From: Spirochaetales bacterium
Lineage (GTDB): Bacteria; Spirochaetota; Spirochaetia; ARS1246
Direction: 5' to 3'
Length of the DNA stretch: 5,549 nucleotides
Assembly (NCBI GenBank): GCA_018644745.1
Contig: JABGPX010000609.1
Span: 1-5,549, forward strand
The translations under genes were made by a program, and so were the position numbers. Numbering within the stretch: position 1 is the first letter of the stretch; each line of letters begins with the position of its first letter. Below the pieces are notes generated by a model that worked only from the letters and a program-made list of their open reading frames with translations, was not told the DNA's origin and did not search any database. Of the stretch, positions 1-4,670 are shown in pieces.

Positions 1-1
1 C

Positions 2-136
2 TTCAGCGATGAGTTTTATGGCGTCGCTGTCAAAAAAGGCAACAAAGAAGTTCTTGATACAATCAATGCGGGTCTGAAAAAAGTTTTAGATGCCGGGAAA
101 GACGACGAGCTGCTTAAAAAGTGGCGCTTGAAGTAA
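2..136 (+). CDS. Amino-acid ABC transporter substrate-binding protein, C-terminal fragment (5' end outside window)
   Basis: Only the last 44 codons are present, open to the left edge and ending at TAA 134-136. The fragment begins FSDEFYGVAVKKGN and ends in a helix with [11 protein letters not shown]. This is typical of family 3 periplasmic binding proteins: the 'YGIAVKKGN..L...IN.AL..L..DG...L..KW' tail. The family binds polar amino acids such as glutamine, glutamate, arginine or histidine outside the membrane and delivers them to the permease. The next two genes are the matching permease and ATPase, and the permease start overlaps this gene by 16 bases, so it is the first visible gene of one transport operon. 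Substrate cannot be read from this tail because the ligand-contacting residues lie upstream of the window. The family call is confident; the specificity is unknown. Confidence 0.88.
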   Translation, partial: FSDEFYGVAVKKGNKEVLDTINAGLKKVLDAGKDDELLKKWRLK

Positions 137-906
137 AACCGACCAGGATAGCAATATCCGACGGGGCGCTTATCCCCGATAAAGGAGAGAAGTCACTCTT
201 TTCGGCGTGGCGGATCTCCATTTTCGGGGCTATCGCTCTGCTCATCATTCTGCCCATTGTTTCGCCGAAACCGTACTGGGATATTATTAAATTTCTTCCC
301 GACGGTATTCTGCGCACATTTCAAGTTACTATTTTCTCAATTCTCCTGGCCCTTGTAATCGGCCTTTTCGCCGGTCTCGGGAGAATATCGCAAATTACGG
401 TTATCAATCGCATTGCCACAATATATGTCGAAGTGGTCCGGGGAATACCTCTTCTCGTGCAGCTTTTCTACATCTATTTCGCGCTAGGTCAGTTTCTGCA
501 TCTGCCCAGAATGGTTGCGGCGATTATCTCCATGTCGGTTTGCTATGGCGCGTACATGGGCGAGATATTTCGCGCTGGCATACAATCGATACCGAAGGGA
601 CAGATGGAGGCGGCACTTGCTCTTGGTATGTCCCGGGCGCAGGCTCTCAGAAAAGTCATTTTACCACAGACTTTTAAAGTTATTCTGCCACCAATAGGTA
701 ATGAGTTTATCGCGCTGCTGAAAGACTCCTCCCTGGTTTCGATTCTTGCAGTGTCCGATCTTCTGCGCAGAGGCCGGGAGTTTGCGTCTGTATCTTTTCA
801 GTATTTTGAGACGTATACAGTCGTCGCGCTTGTATATCTGGTTATCACCCTTTTTCTCTCCAAGCTTGTAGCGATTATGGAGAACAGGCTGGAACGCAAT
901 GGCTGA
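121..906 (+). CDS. Polar amino-acid ABC transporter permease (GlnP/HisM family)
   Basis: This 261-residue integral membrane protein forms the channel of an amino-acid importer. The first 30 residues are hydrophilic, followed by a membrane segment at about 31-48. The family-typical amphipathic stretch at 53-70 ([18 protein letters not shown]) leads into further membrane segments near 70-87, 105-122, 132-147 and 232-250. The VRGIPLLVQ motif (106-114) matches the conserved (F/V)RGTPLLVQ. The ATPase-contacting EAA loop lies at 163-182 (EAALALGM...ILP), followed by the conserved KDSSLVS at 201-207. The GTG at 121 is the only conventional start in frame before the first membrane segment. It lies inside the binding-protein gene with a weak ribosome site, so translational coupling is likely. 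A single permease gene suggests a homodimeric GlnHPQ-type system. The exact amino acid is not determinable. Confidence 0.93.
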   Translation: MALEVKPTRIAISDGALIPDKGEKSLFSAWRISIFGAIALLIILPIVSPKPYWDIIKFLPDGILRTFQVTIFSILLALVIGLFAGLGRISQITVINRIATIYVEVVRGIPLLVQLFYIYFALGQFLHLPRMVAAIISMSVCYGAYMGEIFRAGIQSIPKGQMEAALALGMSRAQALRKVILPQTFKVILPPIGNEFIALLKDSSLVSILAVSDLLRRGREFASVSFQYFETYTVVALVYLVITLFLSKLVAIMENRLERNG

Positions 907-1642
907 TTCATTTCACGACCGAGTGCGTATTATCCGCGCATGCAAAAGTTATGGTGATCTGGAAGCTGTGAAAAACGCCAGTCTCCAGGTACCCACCGGC
1001 AACGTGGTGCTTATTATCGGACCTTCCGGCAGCGGCAAGAGTACGCTTCTTCGATGCATCAATCGGCTTGAAAGCCTTACATCGGGGGAGATCTGGATTG
1101 ATGAGGATCAGGTTACGCAAAATCGCTCGGATGTCCGGCAGATCCGAGAGGAAGTGGGCATGGTTTTTCAGAGTTTTAACCTCTTTCAGCATCTTACCGC
1201 GCTGCAGAACATTACTCTTGCTCCTATCACTGTGAAAAAACAGGATCGCAAAGAGGCCGAGGAGAACGGCCGCAGACTGCTCACGCGGGTAGGTCTCGCC
1301 GAGAAAGAGACATCCTATCCTGCTCAGCTCTCCGGCGGGCAGCAGCAAAGGGTGGCTATCGCCCGTGCTTTGGCGATGAATCCGAAAGTAATGCTCTTTG
1401 ATGAGCCGACCTCCGCACTTGATCCCGAGATGATCAAGGAAGTACTCGATGTAATGCTCGATCTCGCAAAAGACGGCATGACTATGCTGGTTGTTTCTCA
1501 CGAGATGGGATTTGCAAAAGCGGCGGCTGATACAGTTGTTTTTATGGATGAAGGCGAAATAATAGAAAGGGGTTCTCCCGCCGATATTTTCGACCAGCCC
1601 CGGGAAGAGCGCACCAAGCGGTTTCTCGAACACATCCTCTAG
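899..1642 (+). CDS. Polar amino-acid ABC transporter ATP-binding protein (GlnQ/HisP family)
   Basis: This 247-residue cytoplasmic ATPase powers the importer and is of usual length for the family. All expected motifs are intact: Walker [10 protein letters not shown] (41-49), Q-loop Gln91 in [15 protein letters not shown], signature LSGGQ (144-148), Walker B VMLFDE (164-169), D-loop SALD (172-175) and the H-loop histidine 201 in VVSHEMGFA. The Q-loop context [11 protein letters not shown] and the VVSHEMGFA motif are characteristic of the polar amino-acid branch (GlnQ, HisP, ArtP). The ATG at 899 overlaps the permease stop by 8 bases. Only a weak purine run (GGAG near 879-882, GGA at 891-893) precedes it, as expected for coupled translation. 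It ends 10 bases before pyrC. The substrate is not fixed by the sequence. Confidence 0.96.
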   Translation: MADSFHDRVRIIRACKSYGDLEAVKNASLQVPTGNVVLIIGPSGSGKSTLLRCINRLESLTSGEIWIDEDQVTQNRSDVRQIREEVGMVFQSFNLFQHLTALQNITLAPITVKKQDRKEAEENGRRLLTRVGLAEKETSYPAQLSGGQQQRVAIARALAMNPKVMLFDEPTSALDPEMIKEVLDVMLDLAKDGMTMLVVSHEMGFAKAAADTVVFMDEGEIIERGSPADIFDQPREERTKRFLEHIL

Positions 1643-1652
1643 CGGTAACATT

Positions 1653-2672
1653 ATGCAAGAACTTGTTCTCAGACGACCCGACGATTTCCACGTACACCTG
1701 CGCCAGGGCGCTAATCTGCCTGCATACGCGCGCCGGGTGGCCGCCGATTTTGCCCGCGCATTGGTAATGCCGAACCTCAAACCGCCGGTGGCGGATGCTG
1801 AAGCGCTTATCAGATACCGGAATGAAATTTGCTCCGCGGCTCCGGATTTCCAGCCGCTGATGACCTTCAAACTACTAGCAGGTCTGTCTGCCGACAAGAT
1901 CAAAGCAATGAAGACGGCGGGGGCCCTCGCCGGAAAGTACTACCCTGAGGGCGTAACCACCAATGCCGAAGACGGTATCAGAGGCATCGATGACCTTTAC
2001 CCCGTCCTCGAGGTAATGGAAGAGTTAGACATTGTTCTTTGTATCCACGGAGAAACTCATGATGCCCCTGTCCTGGAGCGGGAGGCCGCGTTTTTGCCCC
2101 AGCTTGATGAAATGGCGCTCAAGTTCCCCCGGCTTCGCATGGTTTTTGAACATGTCTCAACCCGGGAAGCCGTCGAGATGGTGAGGGCTCTTCCCGGCAA
2201 CGTGGCGGCCACCGTAACGGTTCATCATTTACTCTACACTTTTGAGGATATGATGGCCTCGGGTCTCGACGCGTCGCTCTACTGCAAGCCGTTGGTGAAA
2301 AATGATATGGATAGGATGGCCATTCAGGAAGCAGTTCTCGGCAGTGAGAAGAAGTTTTTCTATGGCTCTGACAGTGCACCTCATTCGGTTGCGGCGAAAC
2401 AAAAAACGCCGGCGGCGGCAGGGGTATACTCAGCGCCGGTTAGTTTGCCTTTGCTCCTGGAGTTTTTCGAGTCTCACGGCGCTTTAGATTTGATTGAGGC
2501 TTTCACCTCTGAATTCGGCGCGGATTTCTACGGAATAACGCAGAATAAAACGGAAACTGTGTGGGAAAAGGTACGATGGCAGGCGGAGAGTGAAATCGAC
2601 GGCGCTATTCCTCTTGGCGCAGGGCGTCAGCTCGAGTGGCGGCAGAAAAAAAGAGCCGCCGACGATAGCTAA
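1653..2672 (+). CDS. pyrC: Dihydroorotase, class II (homodimeric type)
   Basis: This enzyme catalyses the reversible cyclisation of N-carbamoyl-L-aspartate to dihydroorotate, the third step of de novo pyrimidine synthesis, in the cytoplasm. The 339 residues are close to the 348 of E. coli PyrC. Every active-site element can be placed by analogy: metal ligands His13 and His15 (DDFHVHLRQG), the lysine expected to be carbamylated, Lys95, in GKYYPEGVTTN, His132 (CIHGE), His167 (FEHVS) and Asp240 in GSDSAPH. Substrate contacts Arg17, Asn41 (MPNLKPP), the Thr102-Thr103 loop and His244 are also present. There is no convincing ribosome site before ATG 1653, which sits 10 bases after the ATPase stop, so it probably depends on coupled translation. 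The last codons and the stop lie inside a strong hairpin (2652-2688). Confidence 0.97.
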   Translation: MQELVLRRPDDFHVHLRQGANLPAYARRVAADFARALVMPNLKPPVADAEALIRYRNEICSAAPDFQPLMTFKLLAGLSADKIKAMKTAGALAGKYYPEGVTTNAEDGIRGIDDLYPVLEVMEELDIVLCIHGETHDAPVLEREAAFLPQLDEMALKFPRLRMVFEHVSTREAVEMVRALPGNVAATVTVHHLLYTFEDMMASGLDASLYCKPLVKNDMDRMAIQEAVLGSEKKFFYGSDSAPHSVAAKQKTPAAAGVYSAPVSLPLLLEFFESHGALDLIEAFTSEFGADFYGITQNKTETVWEKVRWQAESEIDGAIPLGAGRQLEWRQKKRAADDS

Positions 2673-2688
2673 CATCGTCGACGGCTCT
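2646..2688 (-). terminator. Rho-independent terminator for the converging ferritin-like/VIT1 gene, overlapping the pyrC 3' end
   Basis: A 15-bp stem with one mismatch pairs 2652-2666 (AGAGCCGCCGACGAT) with 2674-2688 (ATCGTCGACGGCTCT) around a 7-base loop (2667-2673). Read on the minus strand, the stem is followed directly by seven T residues (2652-2646), the classic intrinsic terminator layout, 68 bases beyond the stop of the minus-strand gene. On the plus strand the hairpin is followed by CCAAAAAGG, with no U-tract, so it should be a poor terminator for pyrC, although it may stabilise the pyrC 3' end. The pyrC stop codon TAA (2670-2672) lies in the loop. Confidence 0.8.
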
Positions 2689-2709
2689 CCAAAAAGGAGG
2701 AGAATCAGT

Positions 2710-2784
2710 ATGAACATCTTGCCTGCTATTAATATATACCCCTACTTTACAAAAATCAGATTTCAACTCTCAGAAAAATTCTAA
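2710..2784 (+). CDS. Possible small protein of 24 residues, or remnant of a gene start
   Basis: An ATG at 2710 follows the near-perfect ribosome site AAGGAGGAG (2695-2703) at suitable spacing, one of the two strongest in the window. The frame runs 24 codons to TAA at 2782. The peptide begins MNILPAINIYPYF. Its first eight residues resemble the usual HisA start (M-x-I-L-P-A-I-D), after which the similarity stops. The last 29 bases overlap the 3' end of the minus-strand ferritin-like/VIT1 gene. It may be a translated leader or small protein, a fragment left by rearrangement of a larger gene, or a chance frame behind a chance purine run. The ribosome site is seen directly; the functional meaning is not known. 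Confidence 0.3.
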   Translation: MNILPAINIYPYFTKIRFQLSEKF

Positions 2785-3637
2785 TCAAATATCCTATCCC
2801 AAAAGACAAAAAAGACACTCCCAGACTTATCGCGGCCATTTCCACAAAACGACGTCTGAATGAGAGGTCTCGTGCCACGGAAATGTAATAGTTGAACAGA
2901 AAAATAATGATTATCGCCACCGCAATCGTAAGGGCGAGGCAAATCAGGTAGTGGCTTATGATCAGATAGGGCAGGATAAGCAGGATCACAGTAATGACGT
3001 ATGCCAAACCGGTGTAGATAGCCGATTTCAAGGCGTGCTTTCCCGTATTATCGGTTCTTGCTGATAGATACTCCGACGCGGCCATCGAGAAGGAAGCTGC
3101 GATTCCCGTGATGAGGCCCGCGAGAGCGATCAGTTGAGTGTCTCTAAAGGCGAAAGTAAGCCCTGCAAGGGCACCGGTAAGCTCCACGAGAGCGTCATTG
3201 AGCCCAAGGACTATCGAACCCATATACTTCAGTCCGTCCTCCTCGATCATACCGATGAGGGTGTGTTCGTGCTCCTCTTCTTCGATGATAATTGCCTTTG
3301 CTTCAGGCACCGCTTCGGTGAGAGTGTCGTACACCTGCTGGGCATACATCTCTCCCTTTTCAAGGAGTTTGATGCCGAATGTCAGGCCCAAAAGGCGGGC
3401 GATCCAGAAGAACTTGAATACCTTCCAACGGTGTGCTTTCACCTCCCTTCCTGTATAACCTTCCCAAAAATCCGCGTGCCTCAGTTCGTCGTCCGCGATT
3501 CTTTGGAGGACTTTGCTGTTGTTTTCATCTTTTACCGATTTGGCGAGTCTGGAATAGATCTCAAACTCTGTCATCTCTATCCGCTGAGCCAGAATCATGG
3601 TTTTTGTAATTTTGAGATCGAAGTTTTTGTTATTCAT
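2756..3637 (-). CDS. Ferritin-like domain fused to VIT1/CCC1-family transporter (MbfA-like, probable iron/manganese export)
   Basis: The 293 residues form two parts. Residues 10-135 are a helical ferritin/rubrerythrin-like domain with candidate metal ligands Glu21, Glu24 and Glu26, the ExxH pair Glu51/His54, Glu93/Glu96 and the acidic cluster EEEEHEH at 119-125, which contains two ExxH motifs. Residues 138-293 are a VIT1/CCC1 membrane domain with five hydrophobic segments at about 141-164, 168-190, 205-227, 229-253 and 264-288. The first carries GLNDALVELTGALAGL and the second SMAASEYLS, both close to family signatures. The long cytoplasmic metal-binding stretch of plant VIT1 between segments two and three is absent; the N-terminal domain would take that role. 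This matches MbfA of alphaproteobacteria, where such a fusion exports iron. Iron versus manganese is an inference here. ATG 3637 has no clear ribosome site. A terminator lies just beyond the stop. Confidence 0.88.
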   Translation of the reverse strand: MNNKNFDLKITKTMILAQRIEMTEFEIYSRLAKSVKDENNSKVLQRIADDELRHADFWEGYTGREVKAHRWKVFKFFWIARLLGLTFGIKLLEKGEMYAQQVYDTLTEAVPEAKAIIIEEEEHEHTLIGMIEEDGLKYMGSIVLGLNDALVELTGALAGLTFAFRDTQLIALAGLITGIAASFSMAASEYLSARTDNTGKHALKSAIYTGLAYVITVILLILPYLIISHYLICLALTIAVAIIIIFLFNYYISVARDLSFRRRFVEMAAISLGVSFLSFGIGYLIRIFLRVEI

Positions 3638-3646
3638 TAATTACAG

Positions 3647-3674
3647 GTTAAAGCAGATGTTCCCAAGCGGTCAA
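3647..3674 (-). promoter_or_regulatory. Candidate promoter for the ferritin-like/VIT1 gene
   Basis: On the minus strand TTGACC (3674-3669) and TTTAAC (3652-3647) are separated by 16 bases, matching the -35 and -10 consensus at five and four positions. Transcription would start very close to ATG 3637, giving an almost leaderless message, which would fit the absence of a ribosome site. A competing -10, TAAAAT at 3706-3701, lies inside the inverted repeat but has a poor -35. The two cannot be separated by reading alone. Confidence 0.25.
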
Positions 3675-3681
3675 TCCGTAG

Positions 3682-3758
3682 AGCACATCGGAAAACCCAC
3701 ATTTTATTCTGGTGACCGTATGGTTTTCTTTATATAATCGGGGTTTTTCGTATGTGCT
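3682..3758. repeat. Long imperfect inverted repeat in the divergent intergenic region
   Basis: The left arm AGCACATCGGAAAACCC (3682-3698) pairs with the right arm GGGTTTTTCGTATGTGCT (3741-3758). There are 16 Watson-Crick pairs, one G-T pair and one unpaired base (T3751), separated by 42 bases. Such a match over so short a distance is unlikely by chance. The inner segment contains TATAAT on the plus strand (3733-3738) and TAAAAT on the minus strand (3706-3701), each two bases inside an arm, plus the short near-palindrome ACCGTATGGT (3715-3724) at the centre. The arrangement suggests an operator for coordinated control of the two divergent genes. A small mobile or invertible element is less likely: no target duplication is visible and the spacer is very short. 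Confidence 0.6.
3710..3738 (+). promoter_or_regulatory. Candidate sigma70-type promoter for the small membrane protein gene
   Basis: A perfect -10 hexamer TATAAT lies at 3733-3738. The best -35 at 17-base spacing, TGGTGA (3710-3715), matches the consensus at only three positions, so the promoter may be weak or need an activator. Transcription would start near 3745, inside the right arm of the inverted repeat, giving a leader of about 93 bases before ATG 3838. Confidence 0.35.
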
Positions 3759-3837
3759 GCAGGATATAGTAGCATCAAAAAGATACCTATTAAAAAGCAT
3801 CTTGCCCTCCACTGTGGAAATGAGATATTTTATCAGT

Positions 3838-4116
3838 ATGAAGAAGAATATTTATTTCGGTATTATTGGCGTTGGTGCCGTGCTGGCAATTATCGGATTC
3901 TTTCCCAAAGGGATAAGCGGGATCTGGGGTCTTCTCATTGCCGGGATAACCGGGACTCTGTACTATCTCAATGTGCAGAATGAGAAGAAAGTTCAGGCAC
4001 GCCTTGAAGAAGAAAAGGGCATGTTCGAGCGCGGCGGCGAGCGCGGCGGCGAGCGCGGCGGCGAGAGCACCGACAAGCCAAAAGACAAAAAAGAAGGGGA
4101 TGAAAGCGGGAAATAA
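3838..4116 (+). CDS. Small membrane protein of unknown function with ERGG repeat and charged tail
   Basis: I do not recognise a family. From ATG 3838 the protein has 92 residues: a short MKKN start, two hydrophobic helices at about 5-22 and 28-46 joined by a PKG turn, then a highly charged probably cytoplasmic tail. The tail contains a likely short helix (47-62), three exact ERGG repeats (64-75) and a Lys/Asp/Glu-rich end (DKPKDKKEGDESGK). The frame is open back to GTG 3712, and ATG 3820 is also possible. I chose 3838 because MKKN directly precedes the first helix and the upstream residues look like translated promoter region. None of these starts has a good ribosome site. It is divergent from the iron-transport gene and shares its control region, so a related role is possible but unproven. 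Confidence 0.6.
   Translation: MKKNIYFGIIGVGAVLAIIGFFPKGISGIWGLLIAGITGTLYYLNVQNEKKVQARLEEEKGMFERGGERGGERGGESTDKPKDKKEGDESGK
4027..4062 (+). repeat. Three-copy 12-bp tandem repeat within the small membrane protein gene
   Basis: GAGCGCGGCGGC is present as three exact head-to-tail copies (4027-4038, 4039-4050, 4051-4062), encoding ERGG three times. The tract is far richer in G and C than the surrounding gene. Being a multiple of three, copy-number change by slippage would keep the reading frame and alter only the length of the tail. Confidence 0.92.
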
Positions 4117-4159
4117 TCCCGTCCTCACCCCCGATCTTTTATTGTTTTGACAAAGCTCC

Positions 4160-4594
4160 TTAGATAACTTCCTCTGCCATCCAATGACCATGCAGGTTGC
4201 ATGACGCTACTATCTGTACTTTTTCCCCGCCGCTCTTCACGTGGAAGATAACCGACGGATTCGCCGCCGGGGTGAGCATTGTCCGGGATACATACTTGCC
4301 GTCGATATAACAATCGATGAATTGAATGAAGTGCTCCTCGGTCATCGGATGGAGAGTTTCTCCAACACGAACGAGAATATCAACGCAATCATTTTCGGGA
4401 ACAAGGCCGCATACTTTGTTTACTTTGATAGAAGGTATGTGTTTTACAGCACCTTCTTTGCTTTTCTCAGCGGCGTCTTCGAAAACTTTATCGTTCTGCA
4501 CGAAGCTTGATTTTGGTGCTCCGCAAACCGGGCAGGTGTCAGGTGCAGCGCCGACGGCGACATGCTGGCATCCTTGGCATACAAATAATTCCAT
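4160..4594 (-). CDS. Superoxide reductase (neelaredoxin/desulfoferrodoxin family) with N-terminal rubredoxin-like domain
   Basis: This protein reduces superoxide to hydrogen peroxide without making oxygen, a cytoplasmic defence typical of anaerobes. The 144 residues start with a compact rubredoxin-like FeS4 site: Cys6 and Cys9 (FVCQGC) with Cys21 and Cys24 (CPVCGAPK), resembling the C-terminal rubredoxin domain of rubrerythrin rather than classic desulforedoxin. A linker (31-47) leads to the catalytic domain with the expected four-histidine, one-cysteine iron site: His52 (KHIP), His82 and His88 (HPMTEEHF), Cys132 and His135 (CNLHGHW). The catalytic Lys51 is kept, but the usual glutamate of the EKH motif is replaced by Val50. 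ATG 4594 follows a strong GGAGGAG. It is 76 bases downstream of the LuxR-type gene on the same strand but appears to have its own promoter. Confidence 0.93.
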   Translation of the reverse strand: MELFVCQGCQHVAVGAAPDTCPVCGAPKSSFVQNDKVFEDAAEKSKEGAVKHIPSIKVNKVCGLVPENDCVDILVRVGETLHPMTEEHFIQFIDCYIDGKYVSRTMLTPAANPSVIFHVKSGGEKVQIVASCNLHGHWMAEEVI

Positions 4595-4597
4595 GAT

Positions 4598-4604
4598 CTC
4601 CTCC
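4598..4604 (-). promoter_or_regulatory. Strong ribosome binding site of the superoxide reductase gene
   Basis: On the minus strand GGAGGAG (4604-4598) precedes ATG 4594, with five bases between the GGAGG core and the start codon. This fixes the start so that the rubredoxin-like domain is included. Confidence 0.85.
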
Positions 4605-4612
4605 AGAGACGT

Positions 4613-4628
4613 TTTAAAGTACTTAAAA
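4613..4628. promoter_or_regulatory. Palindromic operator-like site at the superoxide reductase promoter
   Basis: TTTAAAGTACTTAAAA (plus strand) is a 16-bp palindrome with a single mismatched pair and the perfect core AAGTACTT. It touches the candidate -10 box and covers the predicted transcription start, the usual place for a repressor. It does not obviously match a Fur or PerR box as I know them. The binding regulator is unknown. Confidence 0.45.
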
Positions 4629-4655
4629 CATAATCATTGCGGAGCTCAGCGTCAA
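4627..4655 (-). promoter_or_regulatory. Candidate sigma70-type promoter of the superoxide reductase gene
   Basis: On the minus strand TTGACG (4655-4650) and TATGTT (4632-4627) are separated by exactly 17 bases, matching consensus at five and four positions. The start of transcription would fall near 4620, about 25 bases before ATG 4594 and 16 bases after the end of the upstream gene's stop codon region. This would allow expression independent of the LuxR-type gene. Confidence 0.5.
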
Positions 4656-4670
4656 AATCAATGAGGAAAA

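Noticed and set aside
908..1903. Long minus-strand reading frame of 331 codons opposite the ATPase and pyrC
   Set aside because: It lies fully antisense to two genes with intact family motifs, shows no recognisable domain, and its composition fits a mirror of their codon use.
3134..3640. Plus-strand frame of 168 codons opposite the ferritin-like/VIT1 gene
   Set aside because: It is antisense to a clear domain-bearing gene, has no ribosome site, and its Cys/Phe/His-rich translation is unlike a real protein family.
3682..3758. Miniature transposable element or integration site
   Set aside because: The flanking bases (GTAG and GCAG) do not form an exact duplication and there is no internal similarity to known elements; the promoter-like content fits a control region better.
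3712..3837. N-terminal extension of the small membrane protein from GTG 3712
   Set aside because: It would run across the inverted repeat and the TATAAT box, has no ribosome site, and adds residues without a recognisable pattern before a natural MKKN start.
4107..4121. Hairpin CGGGA-AATAA-TCCCG at the end of the small membrane protein gene as a terminator
   Set aside because: The stem is only five pairs and no U-rich run follows immediately on either strand, so it is too weak to call.
3790..4191. Minus-strand frame of 133 codons opposite the small membrane protein, with an alanine/leucine-rich repeat
   Set aside because: Its AALAAALAAAL stretch is only the complement of the ERGG-coding repeat. 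The plus-strand reading gives a more coherent protein with two helices and a charged tail.
4634..4664. TCATTG...CAATGA inverted repeat between the LuxR-type and superoxide reductase genes
   Set aside because: Six-base arms with a 19-base spacer are likely to occur by chance in this length of sequence, and no other feature supports them.
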